DNA of 64,000 bases from Viscum album (Eukaryota > Streptophyta > Magnoliopsida > Santalales > Viscaceae): the NCBI GenBank assembly GCA_963277665.1, contig OY728133.1, forward strand, positions 385,095,962-385,159,961, given 5' to 3'. A model generated the notes under the pieces. It ran no database searches. It was given only the letters and a program-made list of their open reading frames with translations, and was not told the DNA's origin. A program made the translations under genes and the position numbers. This document shows, one piece after another, positions 37,838 through 50,900 of this stretch; position 1 is the first letter of the stretch, and each line of letters begins with the position of its first letter.

Positions 37838-38910
37838 AGTGCCGGAAATGACACACAAGTAATTTTTTTAAAGAAAACTTTATACCCTCGTTTTACACAT
37901 TAAAAAAGTAAAAAAATTGATTATTATAAAATAATATATCCAACAAGGTGGAAATGATTCCATGAAAATATAAATCTCTACAGTTTTTAGGTCATTATAA
38001 CACTAATCATTTTAGTTTAACCCCTGGTAAAGTCGTTTTATCCTCAATAGTAGTAATTTATTTTTACTATTTTTGGTTTTTATTATGAAAAAAATTAATT
38101 TTAAATTTTTACATAATCTAATTATAAATAGTCCAAATATGGTATCCAATTTTTTAAATTCAATCAACATATGTTGTATAATTTAATTTTAAATTAGACT
38201 CTCAGGTGGTATGAAAATGTGGTTTTCTAAAGAAAAAGGATTTATAAGAATGAAAAGTTTTTTATATTAAATTTTAATAAAAAAATTCAGTTAACTGAAT
38301 TTGATTAATAATAATATAATTGATCTAATGTAACTTTTTAACCAATATCAAAAAAAATTAACTTTTAAGATTCATTAAACGGAAATTATTTTTTTAATAA
38401 TAAAATTATTTTTACTAATAATACAAAATTAAAATTTTAAACTTTTTTAAAAATTTAATGATAAGATAAATTTTAAATGTATATTCAAAAAATGATGTTT
38501 TTGTTAATTTTTTTTTCAAAAGAGTAAAAATTTACATTATTATTTTTAAAAAAATAAATTTTTTTAGTATAATTATTTTCGAAGAATATAAGTACATTAC
38601 TAAAATTAAGTACTCTTTTATCAATATGTTTTATTTATGTAATAACATTATAATTAATTAAAAATATATACTTATTCCTTTTCATTCCTCCATTTTTAAT
38701 GTATTTTTTATAATGGTTATGTTTAAATAATAATATTTGTATCATATTTGGGTTCATTAAAACTCATTATTCTATATAACACAATCTATCCAAATTAAAT
38801 CTATTTATAAAATTGATAAAATATCAATCTGTTATATTTTACCATCTTTAAATGATTTTCACCCACAAAATTACATCACTCAGATACAAGAAAACTTAAT
38901 ATAATTCTAC

Positions 38911-40429
38911 CTCATCATATTCTGATGTTCGCACATAGCTTCTTCGAGTTGGTGGTTTATCCACAAAACATTTTCTATGTGAGTGGTTTTATTTGATAAC
39001 ACTTCCTCTATATGATCCAAAATCTCCATAGTTTTTTCTTGATAGTAAATATAATTTTCATGTTATATTACCTATGAGTGCAGTGCATGTGAAGGATCGG
39101 TCATGTACATCCTCAATATAGACACATGTAACACATTTTTTACAATAGAGAGGTTCATTGGAAGTCACAAGTAATAAGAAATTGTTCATACTCGATCAAG
39201 AATCTCAAAATGGAAAGTACACTTAGGGACCAGAAATAATTTATTCCCAAATCTCTTATCTGTATTACATGGTGATATTCATTATAAAAAATCCTCACCA
39301 ATATCAAAATATATATTACTCTATTGGATGTTAGTATGCGCTACCTTGACATGTTGTTGAATGGATATGACTTTCTCTATCAGTTCCTAATCCAGATTAG
39401 GTCCTAATAGCTTTATTTCTCCAAATTAATCCCAACATGTTGGAGTACAAAAATTTATTCCATAGAGTTCTACATATTGTCCCATGTAAATGTTTTATTT
39501 ATGGTTATTATTATAAGAAAACACGAACAGAGGAATTTTCTGATCCGAACCACCTTTGAAATCCAAAGAACAAGCTCCCAGCTTATCCAATAGGGTTTGA
39601 ATTTTTCTCTCAGGATTACCATCATTTGGAGGATGATACACAATTCTGAAACTCAAAAATGTATCAAGAACCTACTAATGAAATTCATGTTAAACCTCAG
39701 ACCTTAATAAGTTATAATAGAATATAGTACTTTATGAAACCATATCACTTCCTTAACATAAATCCTAACAAAAAATATAGAGAAAAATATTTCTTGATAG
39801 TGATGAAGTGTGATGAATTTTTAAAACATTCAACTACACCCAAAATAGTTTTATTCCATTTAGATAGTTTGGGGAGTCCAATAAAAAAAATCCATTGTTA
39901 TGTTTTACCATTTCCATTATGGTATGGGTAATTATTGGAACATCCCCTTGTACCTTTGTCTCTTAGACATACCTATCTAACTCACCAAGTTCCAAGATAA
40001 AAAATCAAAAATATATATATCTTCATTCAATCCCACCAAAAATACTATTTCAAATATCTATACATATTTTTACATGGAAGGTGAATATATAATTAATAAT
40101 GATGATCATCCTCTAACAGCTTCTTCCAATCAGGTATGAAAAAAACATATACACATTTCCTAAAACTTATCATTCCATAATAATCAAGGTTAAAATAATG
40201 AACATTTTAACCTTCTTAAATATCTTTTAATCCTAATTCAAAGCCTATTTATTCATCAATTCAGTAGATTTTTGAACACTCATTTATTAAAGATAATATT
40301 TTCCCACACCAATCACAATTTCTTGATCCATAATTTGAAATTAAATTTATATTGAATATTTTGTAATCATAATTATTGATAATATATCATGATTATTTAG
40401 ACTCAAATCATAACGCACCTAGATCATTT
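38911..40429 (-). pseudogene. Integrase of element II, broken
   Basis: Read on the minus strand. About 39640-39420 gives an integrase core end, with GNPERKIQTLLDKLGACSLD keeping the catalytic Glu, then FVFSYNNNHK and YVELYGINFCTPTCWD. About 39265-39060 gives the C-terminal part: MRFGNKLFLVPK, FEILDRV, LPMNLSIVKNVLHVSILRMY and MTDPSHALHS. Stops interrupt it repeatedly. The zinc domain and the first catalytic Asp, expected between 40400 and 39700, could not be read with confidence. A chromodomain is not clear in the short remainder to 38911. Confidence 0.8.
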
Positions 40430-40680
40430 TTACAAGGTGATAATGTATTCAAAATTCATAACTTTAATCAGCTCCTACCGTGTTTTCTGAGTCATATACA
40501 AGTCTTTTTGTTTGAATATATACCTTAACCTATTATGATCAGAATATATATCAAACCTTTCTCCATAAAGATAATTTCTTTATATCTTTAATGAATAAAT
40601 CACCAAAACTAACTCCAAATCATAAGTTGGGAAATTCCCTTTAGTAACCTAAAATTATAATGTGGCATAAATTATAATCA
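40430..40680 (-). pseudogene. RNase H of element II, broken
   Basis: The minus strand reads GNFPTYDLELVLVIYSLKI, a stop, RNYLYGERFDIYSDHNRLRY, IFKQKDLYMTQKTR, a stop and ELIKVMNFEYI. This is the same order and spacing as RNase H of element I at 19420-19600. The conserved DH of the SDH word is present. At least two stops break it. Confidence 0.85.
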
Positions 40681-40879
40681 TGTAATTATATATGATAACA
40701 CATCTCCCTCCATTCATAGATGTATCACTATATATTACAAACCCTTATCCACTATAGTGTAATTTAGTTATATGAGAATTAACAAACATTCTCTTCAGTT
40801 CCTTGATGGTTTCATCATATTTATGTATCTAAAGGACCATGGATCTCTTATGCATTACCATAGTGAGTGGAATAGATAT

Positions 40880-41550
40880 TCATAAAAAATTATCTAAAAA
40901 CCATGGATAGTATCTAGTCAAAATAAGAAAATAACATATATCAGACATAGTGGTTGATCTTGGCCAATTTGAAATAGATTTAAACTTTATGGATTGATTG
41001 ATAAACCCTATGTTGAGATTATATGACAACAAAATGAAACCTTTTATATCCAAAATTCACACATTGTAGTTTTTCATAAATTTTATCCTTATGGACTTCG
41101 GTACAATTCTCAACTGATCATCATTCTCTTCCTTTCACTTTGAATATATATAATATTCTGTATAAAGAATACCACAATCTGATCAATGTAATATATAAAG
41201 ACTATATTTTGTAAATCCATAAACATCGTAGGTGAATTAGTAAACCAAATGGCATCATTACATATTCATAGTGTCCATAGCTTTTATTTAATGTTACATT
41301 CTGTTTAAATTCTTTCTTGGACCTTAATTGATCATATCTATACTGAAATTAAATAGTAGAAAAGTATTATGCTGCACAAAATTGATCAAAAATTTCATAA
41401 ATATAGTGTAGGAGATACATTTTGTTGATTTTAATAATTTTAATCTCTTGGTAGTCAACATAAATTCACATTGATTCATATTTATTCATGAAATAATAAA
41501 CATGTGATGCCTATGGTGACATAATTGATCAAATAAACCCCATATCAATA
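40880..41550 (-). pseudogene. Reverse transcriptase of element II, broken
   Basis: Minus-strand order: IYVDYQEIKIIKINKMYLLH (about 41500-41430), EIFDQFCAA, YGHYEYVMMPFGL (about 41280-41240), DLRIVPKS-like text after EENDDQLRIVPKS (about 41110), then ISNWPRSTTMSDICYFL and RYYPWFLDNF (about 40970-40885). This matches the domain order in element I. The catalytic Asp pair region is altered (the SDCGI/IQN context around 41180 is not readable as a clean pair). Stops and at least one frame shift are present. Confidence 0.85.
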
Positions 41551-42006
41551 TTCTCCTACATTTTATTATTTAATTCATATAACATAATTGAGCCCATTAT
41601 ATATGGAGACTTTTAAATAGGTGAGGCACCTGGTATGAATTCTATTGAGAACTCAACTTCACGATTTAGTAGAAGACTAGGAATCTCATCCAAAAAGACA
41701 TCTAAAAAATCCCAAACAATAGGAATATAATTGATGTTAGGTTTTCCACCAACCAACTAAGATAATATCTCATTTTGAAAAGGAATAAAGACCCATATAA
41801 GAGATTTGATCTTCATCCCAATTTATATTTATCATCATAGTGATATAGGATCATAGTATAGTTTGGAATATCAAATGTGACTTCCCTTCCATGAAAATTG
41901 TTGTGGGGTATATATAAAGAATAAAAATCCATATTATGAAAAAATAAAATTCAACCAAAGAAAGAATAAAATGTTTTATAGGAATCAAATTCCCAAAAAC
42001 ATCAAC

Positions 42007-42198
42007 CTAAGAGGGGTCATAGACATGAGATGTGATCATTATACCATTAGGAATTTTAACTACTAATTTTACATAAAATAATTGAGGTGGTACTCTGATA
42101 CCATTATAAAATAAATCATAAATAAAATAATTGGTAAATATATATTCAAATAATACATTAACAGTTCTAGAGTGTATGATATGTGTACCTTTCACCAT
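42007..42198 (-). pseudogene. Aspartic protease of element II, degenerate
   Basis: An open minus-strand run of 63 codons. NVLFEYIFTNYFI stands where element I has VLFDSGSTHSFL, and QLFYVKLVVKIPNG follows as in Ty3 proteases. The catalytic Asp-Ser-Gly is replaced by Glu-Tyr-Ile, so activity is lost. It lies upstream of reverse transcriptase as expected. Confidence 0.65.
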
Positions 42199-43782
42199 GA
42201 TGTTATCACATGCATCATTAGAAAAAAAAGTTGATATTTACCTTTGTATCATTGATTAAGAGGTTACAGAGGTCGATGATCATCATTAAACATCATATTT
42301 GGGAAATAGTCAGAATAATTCCAATATTAAATTCAATTAAAACACTGACAATTGGTTGGTTCATTATATATAGCATTGTATCTATTCATATAATTAGAAA
42401 TATTTTTTCCATTACTTGGACATTGGATTTCTTGATGACCTTCTTTTAAAAACATAAAAAATTTAATAGTCCACTTAAGAAAAATTCCTCCATATTTCCT
42501 TCCATACATTGTGAATTAAGGAAATATAATCTTATTCTCTCTACTTTTTTTTGAGATTCCTTTGAATTATATATTTCATTTATTATAAAAACCATTAGAT
42601 TGATGGGAAACTATGATATTCATGTCCCCTTGATAGCACATTGAAAAATTTCATTATAACTATTAAACAACCTAATGAGAAATTTTTTACTCCACTTAAG
42701 AAAAGATCATCTATACTTTTATGTCACTTGAAAATACCAAACTCATATCTCACATGATTCATAACATTTTCATCATATATGGTAATATATTCATTATCCA
42801 TATCTATTAGATCACAGAATTCATTATCCATTTTTGTATATGGAATATAATGAAAGTAAGTATTGAAAAATAATCTTATAAACACAACCTCTCAATGGAT
42901 TAAATTTCATCTTATTGACTTGTATTCTTGATAAGAGTTTACCATTAATATTTTTCTCCTTACAAATTCTATAAAACCAAAATAATTTTGTCATGCTTAG
43001 AACAATGGAAAATAAAAAATATATTAACAATTTTATTAGTCTATTAATAAAAAAACATTTGGAACAATATAACCACTAAAATAATATGGACATTTCCTCA
43101 TTAAAGACCCAAAAGACTATTGTTCCTCCCATTTCCCATTTGGAAGTTTGGCATGATTCATAACATTAGAATTTTTGTGAGCATATAATTGAAATTTTTT
43201 TTTCTAGATCCCATAACATTTGGTTGTTCAAGGGGAAAACCATTTAATTTTTCAAGGAATTTATTATTAACATGATTCCATCGTGTTCCATCCATTGAAT
43301 AAAACTAATAATCATAGTATGAGAAATAATAATCATAATGGGAAACCACATAATCATGAAAATGAACTTATTGAATGTATAAATCATGAAAAATTCATTT
43401 AAATTTATGGCACCTTATGTTTAAAATAGGTTATACATGTTCATCACTTATTCAAATCATAAATGATGGTTTTTAAAGTTTTTTTGAATTTCGAAATCAT
43501 TTCACCCTCGAGTTTCAAACCAAGCGTATAACGAGGCCTATTTTCTTGCACCTAGTGATGATCAATTCAAATCCTAGTGTTCCACTTTCAAAGTTATTAT
43601 CGCAATGTACAACTTTTCCAGATCCATATCCACTTGTAGTGTCAATAATGGGATGAAATTTCTTAGATACCACTCTCTCTTTCCTTTAATAAATTCATGG
43701 ATATTTTCTTATACTTATACTTATCCTTATGGTTTCCACTACATTTTTCACATTATAGTTTCAAAAGTTTTACTAAACCTTT
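42199..43782 (-). other. Presumed gag region of element II, unreadable
   Basis: Between the primer-binding site and the protease, where gag should lie. I could not read a capsid or zinc-knuckle motif with confidence. The size (about 1.6 kb) is close to the gag part of element I. The open frames here are short and unlike known proteins. Confidence 0.45.
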
Positions 43783-43793
43783 CTCTGATACCA
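43783..43793 (-). other. Primer-binding site of element II (tRNA-iMet)
   Basis: The minus strand reads TGGTATCAGAG, an exact match to the complement of the initiator tRNA-Met 3' end. It comes 2 bp after the LTR end ctata. This fixes the strand and the 5' LTR of the element. Confidence 0.88.
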
Positions 43794-43795
43794 AC

Positions 43796-46700
43796 TATAG
43801 TGACCCATAATTTTTATACAAATATATCATATCCTCATAGTTGAATATTCATTAAATAAGAAAATGATACATTCCATAATCATATTTGTCTAATATCTAT
43901 GAAAACTTGTACATGTAAAAAACAAGTTCACAATTTAACGCAATAATATTTTACTAAGTTATTTGAAACTAGTACACTTTTTAGATATATCATATAAAAT
44001 CCCTTTATTCATAATATTGGGAATGGAAATATAATAAAGGGTGAGTTCAGATGTTGAGTAAGGGTAAAAAAGGGAGAGATTAACCTAACATGAGCTTACA
44101 GGTATGAGAACATCTAAACAAAATATAAAAACCCTTCACATAATAAAACTGATCATAAAATTAAGTGATGGAATAAATCATGAAATTTCATAAGACACTA
44201 ATATAAATTATATCAAATAACATGATCCAAGAGATCATAACATTAGAATAAGGCATAGATTTATGGAATATATATAACTATATAAAATAATTTACTCAGT
44301 AGTCAAGCCACATTTCCAGGACTATCATAATAGATTTGGATCACTCACCAAAAAATTATTATAAGTCATGGTTCAATCCATATAATTTCATAGTAGATGG
44401 ATTCCTTTAATGAATTTCATTTTCATCACATTCATGTCTTGTTTGTCTTATGAGATATAAATATTTACCCAATTCATTAGAAGAATATATAATTTTGAGC
44501 TCACCCACAACACAATTAAAATCATAAAAATCATTTCCCAAAAACGATAAACAATTAATCATATCATAACCCAAGAAAAAAAATTTGTTTTTAAACAATT
44601 AATTAAATCATAACCCATGGAAAATAAATGGGTTTCATAAACATTTGATCATAGAATAACCCATGTAATAGGATTGTGTTTCCTAAACATAGTAAAATCA
44701 TAAACATAAACTATATATAAAAATATTATGGATGGTGTCATTGGAATATATCTCCATTAATTCTTAATTTACCTCAAAGTAAGACATATTATATGGAAAA
44801 TAATTTTAAAAAATCAATTGGATAATTTCTTGAGAAAAATACCCTTTTTAATATGAAATCAATTTTTTAAAATATAAAAGTTTCCCAAATATTTAAAAAA
44901 CATTTCTTTGAATATATCATTGAAACAATAAAAAGATTATTTAAATAATTGAGTGCTCTTTACATTGGGAAATTCTATTCATAACGTACAAGTTAAAACA
45001 AAAAACCCCTTTCAACTTTTTTTATAAAAAGTAAAAATATCCTTGTATATACAATTAAAAGAAAAATCCTTTTTAATGCATTTTCAAGAAACGTAAATAT
45101 GGGAAAAAAAATTCTTTTAAAAATAACTAGAGAATATTAAAACCATTATTTAGAATATTTTTTTAAAAAATAGAGATTATTGAAAAAGGATTTTTTTTAT
45201 TGAAGTGGTAAATAAAGTCAGTTTTCCTTAACAACATTCTTTTGATACATTTAGTAAATAAAGAGAGGAAAATAAAAGGAAAACATATAATATCTATAAA
45301 TAATCAGTGGATAATAAATGTTATTAATTTATTAAGATACGTATAATAATATTTCATCATTTTTACATTAATAAACATTCATGATATATAATGAGGTTGT
45401 AACATAATACCCTTTTCACTTTGGTATATTTTGAGTAGTAATACCCATGAATAAATAACATGAATTGAAACATTAATTATCATTTAAATATTTATATTCC
45501 TAATATAACATGTAAAATTTCTAGTATATGTGATGTTAAAAGTATAAGAGTACAAATATTTCATAAATATCATATATAAACATTAAATCTATCATTATAT
45601 CCAACTCAAGGATGTGTTGATGGAAAATGATTTATATCGGTTTCTGAGGTGGTAGTTTTCCATACACATGATCGACAATGTTTTTTACCATTTTATGGGT
45701 GAATATATTGATATTGGTTACTAAGCTAACATAATATCATATAATTATATGGAATATAATTAATTAACTATACCATGTAATTTTAAGAATATTTTATGGA
45801 GGAATAAGAACAAATAAAACAAAAAAACTCGATTAAGAATGATAACTTCTCTTCAGACAACCTCCTTAGGTTTTCCATACAAGCCTTATTATGAGGGTTC
45901 AATAATAACATCAATGCCTCTAGAATTTGTATAAGGAATTAAAAAATATATTTGTTTAGGTATTTTAAAAAAATAAGTCTATTGATGTGTGAGTAGGAGA
46001 TGAGATGGGGTGCCCTTTTATAAGTGGTGGATATGACATAATATGAATTTGCAAAAAGAAAACGTTCTACCAACATTTTAAACAATATTAAAGGATAAAA
46101 AACGTCTCATTATAAAAAATTATATGTTATAATGTTTAACTATGGAAATAAAATAATAATTTTTGTTGTTTTTACCCTTTTAACCATTATCCTTTAAGTT
46201 TAACATTCCATTAAAGTTTTTAACAGTAATTGATATATTTATTTTTTACTATTTTTATTATTCATTATGAACTAAAATTATGTTAAAAATATTATGTAAT
46301 GTTAATTATTTTTATTCCAAATATTTAATCCTTAATTAAAAATTAAATAAATAGAAGTGGTAGAATTTAATTTAAAATTAAACATGAAGATGCGATGAAA
46401 AAGTGGTATTTCAAAGAGAAAGTTGTCATAAGTATAAACGGTTTTTGGATCAATATTTACAATAAAAATTATTATAATGACCTAAATTAGATTAATAATA
46501 ATCTAATTTTACAAAGTTTACTTTTTAAACAAGATTTAAAAATATATAACATTGTGAATTTTTTAAAAAATATATAGTTTTGTATAAAACTCAGTATTTT
46601 TTACTACTAATCGAAAAACTAATCATTTCATAAAATCATCCAAATTTATATCTAAGATAATTTCTAAATTTTGATTTAAAAAATGGATGTCATTTTTTTA

Positions 46701-46954
46701 AATAAAGTTTCTAAAATAGGCCAAAATAACTTTTACTATTTTTTCAATAAAATTTATTAAAACAATTTTTTGATAAAAAAGTATGTTCGAATCATATAAA
46801 GGCTTCACAACCAAAAAAAGTACAGTTTCTCAATATGATTTCATTATATAAAACCTATATAATTAATTTTCAAAATAATTTATTAATATTTTTACATCTA
46901 GGTTTAATTATTAGGATATTATAGTCATGTATAAATAAAAATATTAATAGTACA
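43796..46954 (-). mobile_element. 5' LTR of element II
   Basis: It runs on the minus strand from TGTACTATTAAT (46954) to the primer-binding site. It contains the TATA box at 46016-46022, one clear copy of the 180-bp unit near 45625, and the processing region near 44060 (gggtgagttcagatgttgagtaaggg on the plus strand). Its blocks match the three pieces of the 3' LTR. The start was chosen because it leaves ttcta outside, matching 11925-11929. Confidence 0.7.
46016..46022 (-). promoter_or_regulatory. TATA box of element II 5' LTR
   Basis: TATAAAA on the minus strand in ccacttataaaagggcacc, conserved in the 3' LTR at 37831-37837. Confidence 0.55.
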
Positions 46955-46959
46955 TTCTA
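46955..46959. repeat. Target-site duplication of element II, right copy
   Basis: ttcta, identical to 11925-11929. Confidence 0.65.
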
Positions 46960-48575
46960 TTTTGTTAAAACTCAGTGTTCCATGTAATGAGAGCTGTAAA
47001 AATTAAATCTTTTAGAAAAATTACTTTTTAAAAATATCATGGGGTTACAAAGACCTCCATATTTTTATAAAAAATTCTTCCAAATTCGTCTAACAATATT
47101 TTATATTCATTTTGAAAAATACAGACCTCATGTTTGTTTGGTTCAATCCCATCGATTCGTTCCAATTTTCATTTCTCTAAAGCATTTAACATATCAGATT
47201 GGAACAACTTCTATGAGACCTAAGAGTTTGACATATTTCAGTTGGTGTGAAATCATGGTTCGGGTGAAAAAATCTTCAATGGAAATTAATGCTCATATTG
47301 AAATGCATGATGTAGGAGGTTACCACATTCAAGGGATATCATTCACACATGGTTAAATATTATAATTTTTTTTGGCATAATTGTTGACCATGAATGATTT
47401 TGTTTTCATATGGATGAGTGTGTGGCCTATAATCCCCGCTATGATATTTTTTACATGATGGTTGTTAGAATATTTTTCTTCCATGTTTTATATTGATTGA
47501 CATGTTGACTTTTTAGTATAATGTATCTATTTTTCATGTCGTTATCATGATTTTCCTTATGATGTGTGTTACTATTTCCATAGATGTTGTGTTAGTACTT
47601 AATAAAGGTCGACCTTTATGTAATGTGAATACCTTATAGGGGTTGTTGGACTTGTGATTCTAGAAATGAGGGACTTGATTACTGGGTAGATTTATGAGGA
47701 ATCCATGGTGACCGTGTAGTGGATACACTCAAGGTATCATGGTTATATCATTTGTCATGAACTTGAGGTGTCCTGTTGATTATTGAGTCGCATGTTACTG
47801 AAAAATAGAGAACTGCATGTAACACAACACACTTTATGACTAGAGGATTTTGGGTAGAATATATTCATGACATCATGTGGTAACCAAGTTCATGATTCAC
47901 TATCTTGTGTATAGTTTGGGTTAATAATGATGTCATTTAGTGTTCATCTACTATGGATCTAAAGAACGTACGACAAGGGATTTCTGGTATCTTAGATACC
48001 ACATGACTACTGAATATTTTATTGAGAGTTTATTCTCATTATGAAATTATTATTATTATGGAATGAAATTGTTGTACATCTATGTCAAGTATGAGGGTTC
48101 ATTTTTTTATTCCAATTGAGTCTTCTACTCACACACTACTCATGCATTTTGGTGTTCTTTTAAATTTCATGGCTTGGGATCTAACACAAGGAAATCACCC
48201 TATGGTGGATGGTTGAGCTGGGTAGCATAGAGCTAGAGTGGATCGGGATAGGCTCTATAGAACCCTGTCATATTTTTATTTATTTACTTGATTCCTATGC
48301 TCTGTATAGGATTAACTATTTGGGATATACCTTTATTATATTACATGTATTACACCCTTTCAGTTTACATATGATTAGTTTTATTATTTATTTATTCTTT
48401 ATTATATTTCTTATGATTTATTGTTGAGCCTATAACCTAATACAGAGGGTATAGTGTCCCCACTAATGGCACTGACTATGACTACTAGTCAGAAGCCTCT
48501 TGTGTATAGTGAGGCATGGATAAGGTCATGTGGCACTTTGGCACAGATCTGATGGTTCATGTTGGGATATTACGA
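46955..48575 (+). mobile_element. 5' LTR of element III, right piece
   Basis: This is colinear with 54518-56055. 47310-47420 matches 54790-54900 (ttcacacatg, then attgttgaccatgaatgat). 47560-47970 matches 55020-55460 with many shared phrases (tgatgtgt, ttagtacttaa, acactttatgacta). 48350-48570 matches 55830-56055. It ends at gttgggatattacga before the primer-binding site. The 105-codon open frame at 47039-47356 lies within it and is not a recognisable gene. Confidence 0.8.
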
Positions 48576-48577
48576 AA

Positions 48578-48589
48578 TGGGATCAGAGC
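48578..48589 (+). other. Primer-binding site of element III (tRNA-iMet)
   Basis: TGGGATCAGAGC differs at one base from the complement of the initiator tRNA-Met end and follows the LTR by 2 bp. Confidence 0.8.
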
Positions 48590-50900
48590 ACAAGGATTCA
48601 CTAAATTTTTATTCTCTATGACGAATTTTGGTATAGGATACACTGGAGTTAGGATGATCGGTACCCAGTCTGTGGAACTACGACAATGTCCATCCAGTAC
48701 TTTTTTAGTGGACATCTAATCTTCTATAAAGCATGGTAATTATATTTTTCTTTTACAATTGATTAAATTTACCTCTGATAATGTGCATAATGTCAGTATG
48801 GAATATTTGATCTTTTGGGTGCATTCATGAATCATGACCATGTATATATCCACTTTCCATATATATACTTGTTTTTGTTCTATACAATATTTATGTAGTT
48901 GGATTCCTTGATTTATTTGATATGTTTCAGATAGTTTCTCTTTTTGTGATATATCAAAATTAGTATTAATTATTTTGACTGTGTAAATTATTGTGTTACT
49001 ATATATATGAATGTGTCTAACAATCCGGGAAAGAGATAAGTCTTAGTGTTAGGGGGGATACCCTTGGGGTTATGGGTATACTCTTAGGAAAAACTTGTGT
49101 GATCCCATAGAGTATTTATGATCTATTTATATTCCTAATGTTTATTCGGTTGAATAATATTCCACCTCGAAGATGTTTTTTTGGGAAAACTAGAAACGAA
49201 TGTTTCTCTATAGCTTATTCCCACACCTTCCCTAGTGGTGTAGAAATTGTTCACTACCAACCGCCACCAAGATCCATTGTTGACTGTGGTAATGATTTAC
49301 AACTCCATTGTCCTCTGGCCTTTTAGGGAACTCATTGACTATACTATGTTGAGGTATGGGTGGTAATAATTAATATTATCTATGAACTCATAAATATTTT
49401 AATGGATATGATGATGAATTTGGAAGCATTAATTCAAGAAGGACCCACCATAGATTGGTCTGAAAGTATGGTTAAGGTTGGGAGATGTGAGGGTATCACC
49501 TGGGAGGCTTTCAGGGACAAATCTTCAAAGAGTTTTCCCTAACACACTAAAGCTAGAATTATCACAGGAGTTCATGAAGCTGCAGTGTGGCTCCATGAAA
49601 TAATCTTTCTTAGTGGAATTTTTTATTCATCACCTTGGTTTTTCCCTGGTTCTGGCTAGTAATTAGGATAATAAGTCAAGGTAGTTTGAAATCAATATTC
49701 AACCCTACATTAGGAAAAATTTCTAGAGACTTGACCATGCTTTTTAATCAGAGATTATAAGGATGGCCATGAACATTAAGATGATTCTAAAGGAGGAATG
49801 AACAATTGGTATTTTTATACCCTTACCTAGAAATATGGATAGACCTCCAACTACTATTGTGAGTACCTCTATTGATTGTAAAAAAGTTAAATTCCAAATA
49901 CCTGTATCGAAGTAGTGGAATTCATGTGAAGAAAAGTTCGGTTTCTTCAGTTCCTTATTGAGGTGACCCAAAATGATTCAACTATGGGGAGTTTGGATAC
50001 TACATTCTTGTATGCTCAGAACTGTATATCTAGTGATTCAATTTGGGAAAGATAAGACACCTATAGTATTTTTGTGTCAGATATTTTCCTAGGTGGTGGA
50101 GGCAGATATGGCCTAGGAGCAAGAGATATGGTTGAGGTTATTATTGAAAAACTGAGACTGGCCTTGCACCTTAGAGATATCACTATAGAGATAGAACATT
50201 TCATGTGTACATTATGGACTGATATCCAACAGATAATGGATAAGGGCATTCTACCATTAAAGGTACCTATTTGATATTTTCCCCTTATATATCAAATTAT
50301 TTAATACATGTTATTCCCATTATTTCATTTCTATACAAGTTATTGTTGTACCTAACCTACTGATTTGATAACCCATTGAACTAGACTCTACTGATACAAT
50401 ACTAGGTCTAAAATGGGATAATATCCATTATTTCCCAGAGTTCCATACGGTCATTATTGGAAATTGGTACCGATTTTTTTTCATGATTCTAGTGATGATG
50501 AACTTCGATTTGATTCATGACGAAAATTTATTGAATATATTCTGAGATCACATTTATTACTATCATAGATGGATATATTTTACTTCACCAAATGGATCGA
50601 GATATTTGATAATCGATGAGTGGTAAATAGGTGTATAAAGAGTTGGATCATTCATGAGTCATCACAGGATGATCACAACATAAATGGAAGGATTGGATCT
50701 CTTAGTTGTATCATTAACAATCCTATCATTATTTCATTCATTCATGTATTACTATCATAAAATCAGCAGTAATAACTTCATAGGACTTCATATTGATAGG
50801 GTATTTGAATTTTATATTATTCTCATAGAGGGGGAACAACATATTTCGACACCCCCATATCATATGGATCCAACTCAGCTATAGGTTCTCAAGGTGTAGC
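48590..50900 (+). pseudogene. gag: gag and protease region of element III, heavily decayed
   Basis: Only one piece is readable: 49440-49545 gives IDWSESMVKVGRCEGITWEA then FRDKSSKSFP, the shape of the conserved retrotransposon Gag block (a W, then TWE-F, then FP). No zinc knuckle or protease Asp-Ser-Gly could be identified between it and the reverse transcriptase. Short open frames at 49138-49542 and 50074-50274 fall in this region and are fragments at best. Confidence 0.55.

Larger units (their letters stand above)
36776..38910 (-). mobile_element. 3' LTR of element II, piece 3 (U3 side)
   Basis: Blocks match the 5' LTR in order: 37520-37560 with 45710-45750, 37610-37720 with 45805-45905 (caacctccttaggtttg), the TATA region, and 37990-38090 with 46170-46250. 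The start lies near 38910, where the minus strand reads a purine-rich gatgaggtagaa (probable polypurine tract) before attatattaag. This compares with TGTACTATTAAT at 46954. Confidence 0.6.
11930..46954 (-). mobile_element. Element II: Ty3/gypsy chromovirus, multiply interrupted
   Basis: This minus-strand element has a 5' LTR at 43796-46954, a primer-binding site at 43783-43793, protease, reverse transcriptase, RNase H and integrase remnants from 42.2 down to 38.9 kb, and a 3' LTR in three pieces (11930-13153, 24692-25162, about 36776-38910). The gaps in the 3' LTR are filled by element I, a solo LTR and the LTR cluster A-B-C. With these removed, the element would be near 12 kb. It inserted into the 5' LTR of element III and left a ttcta duplication. 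All its reading frames carry stops or shifts. Confidence 0.65.

Noticed and set aside
46891..46898. Alternative start of the element II 5' LTR at tttaca (46896)
   Set aside because: It leaves tctag outside, which does not match the other flank. Starting at 46954 gives the ttcta duplication and a matching empty site.
47039..47356. Open frame of 105 codons, plus strand
   Set aside because: It falls inside the 5' LTR of element III. The 3' LTR counterpart (about 54560-54840) does not keep the frame.
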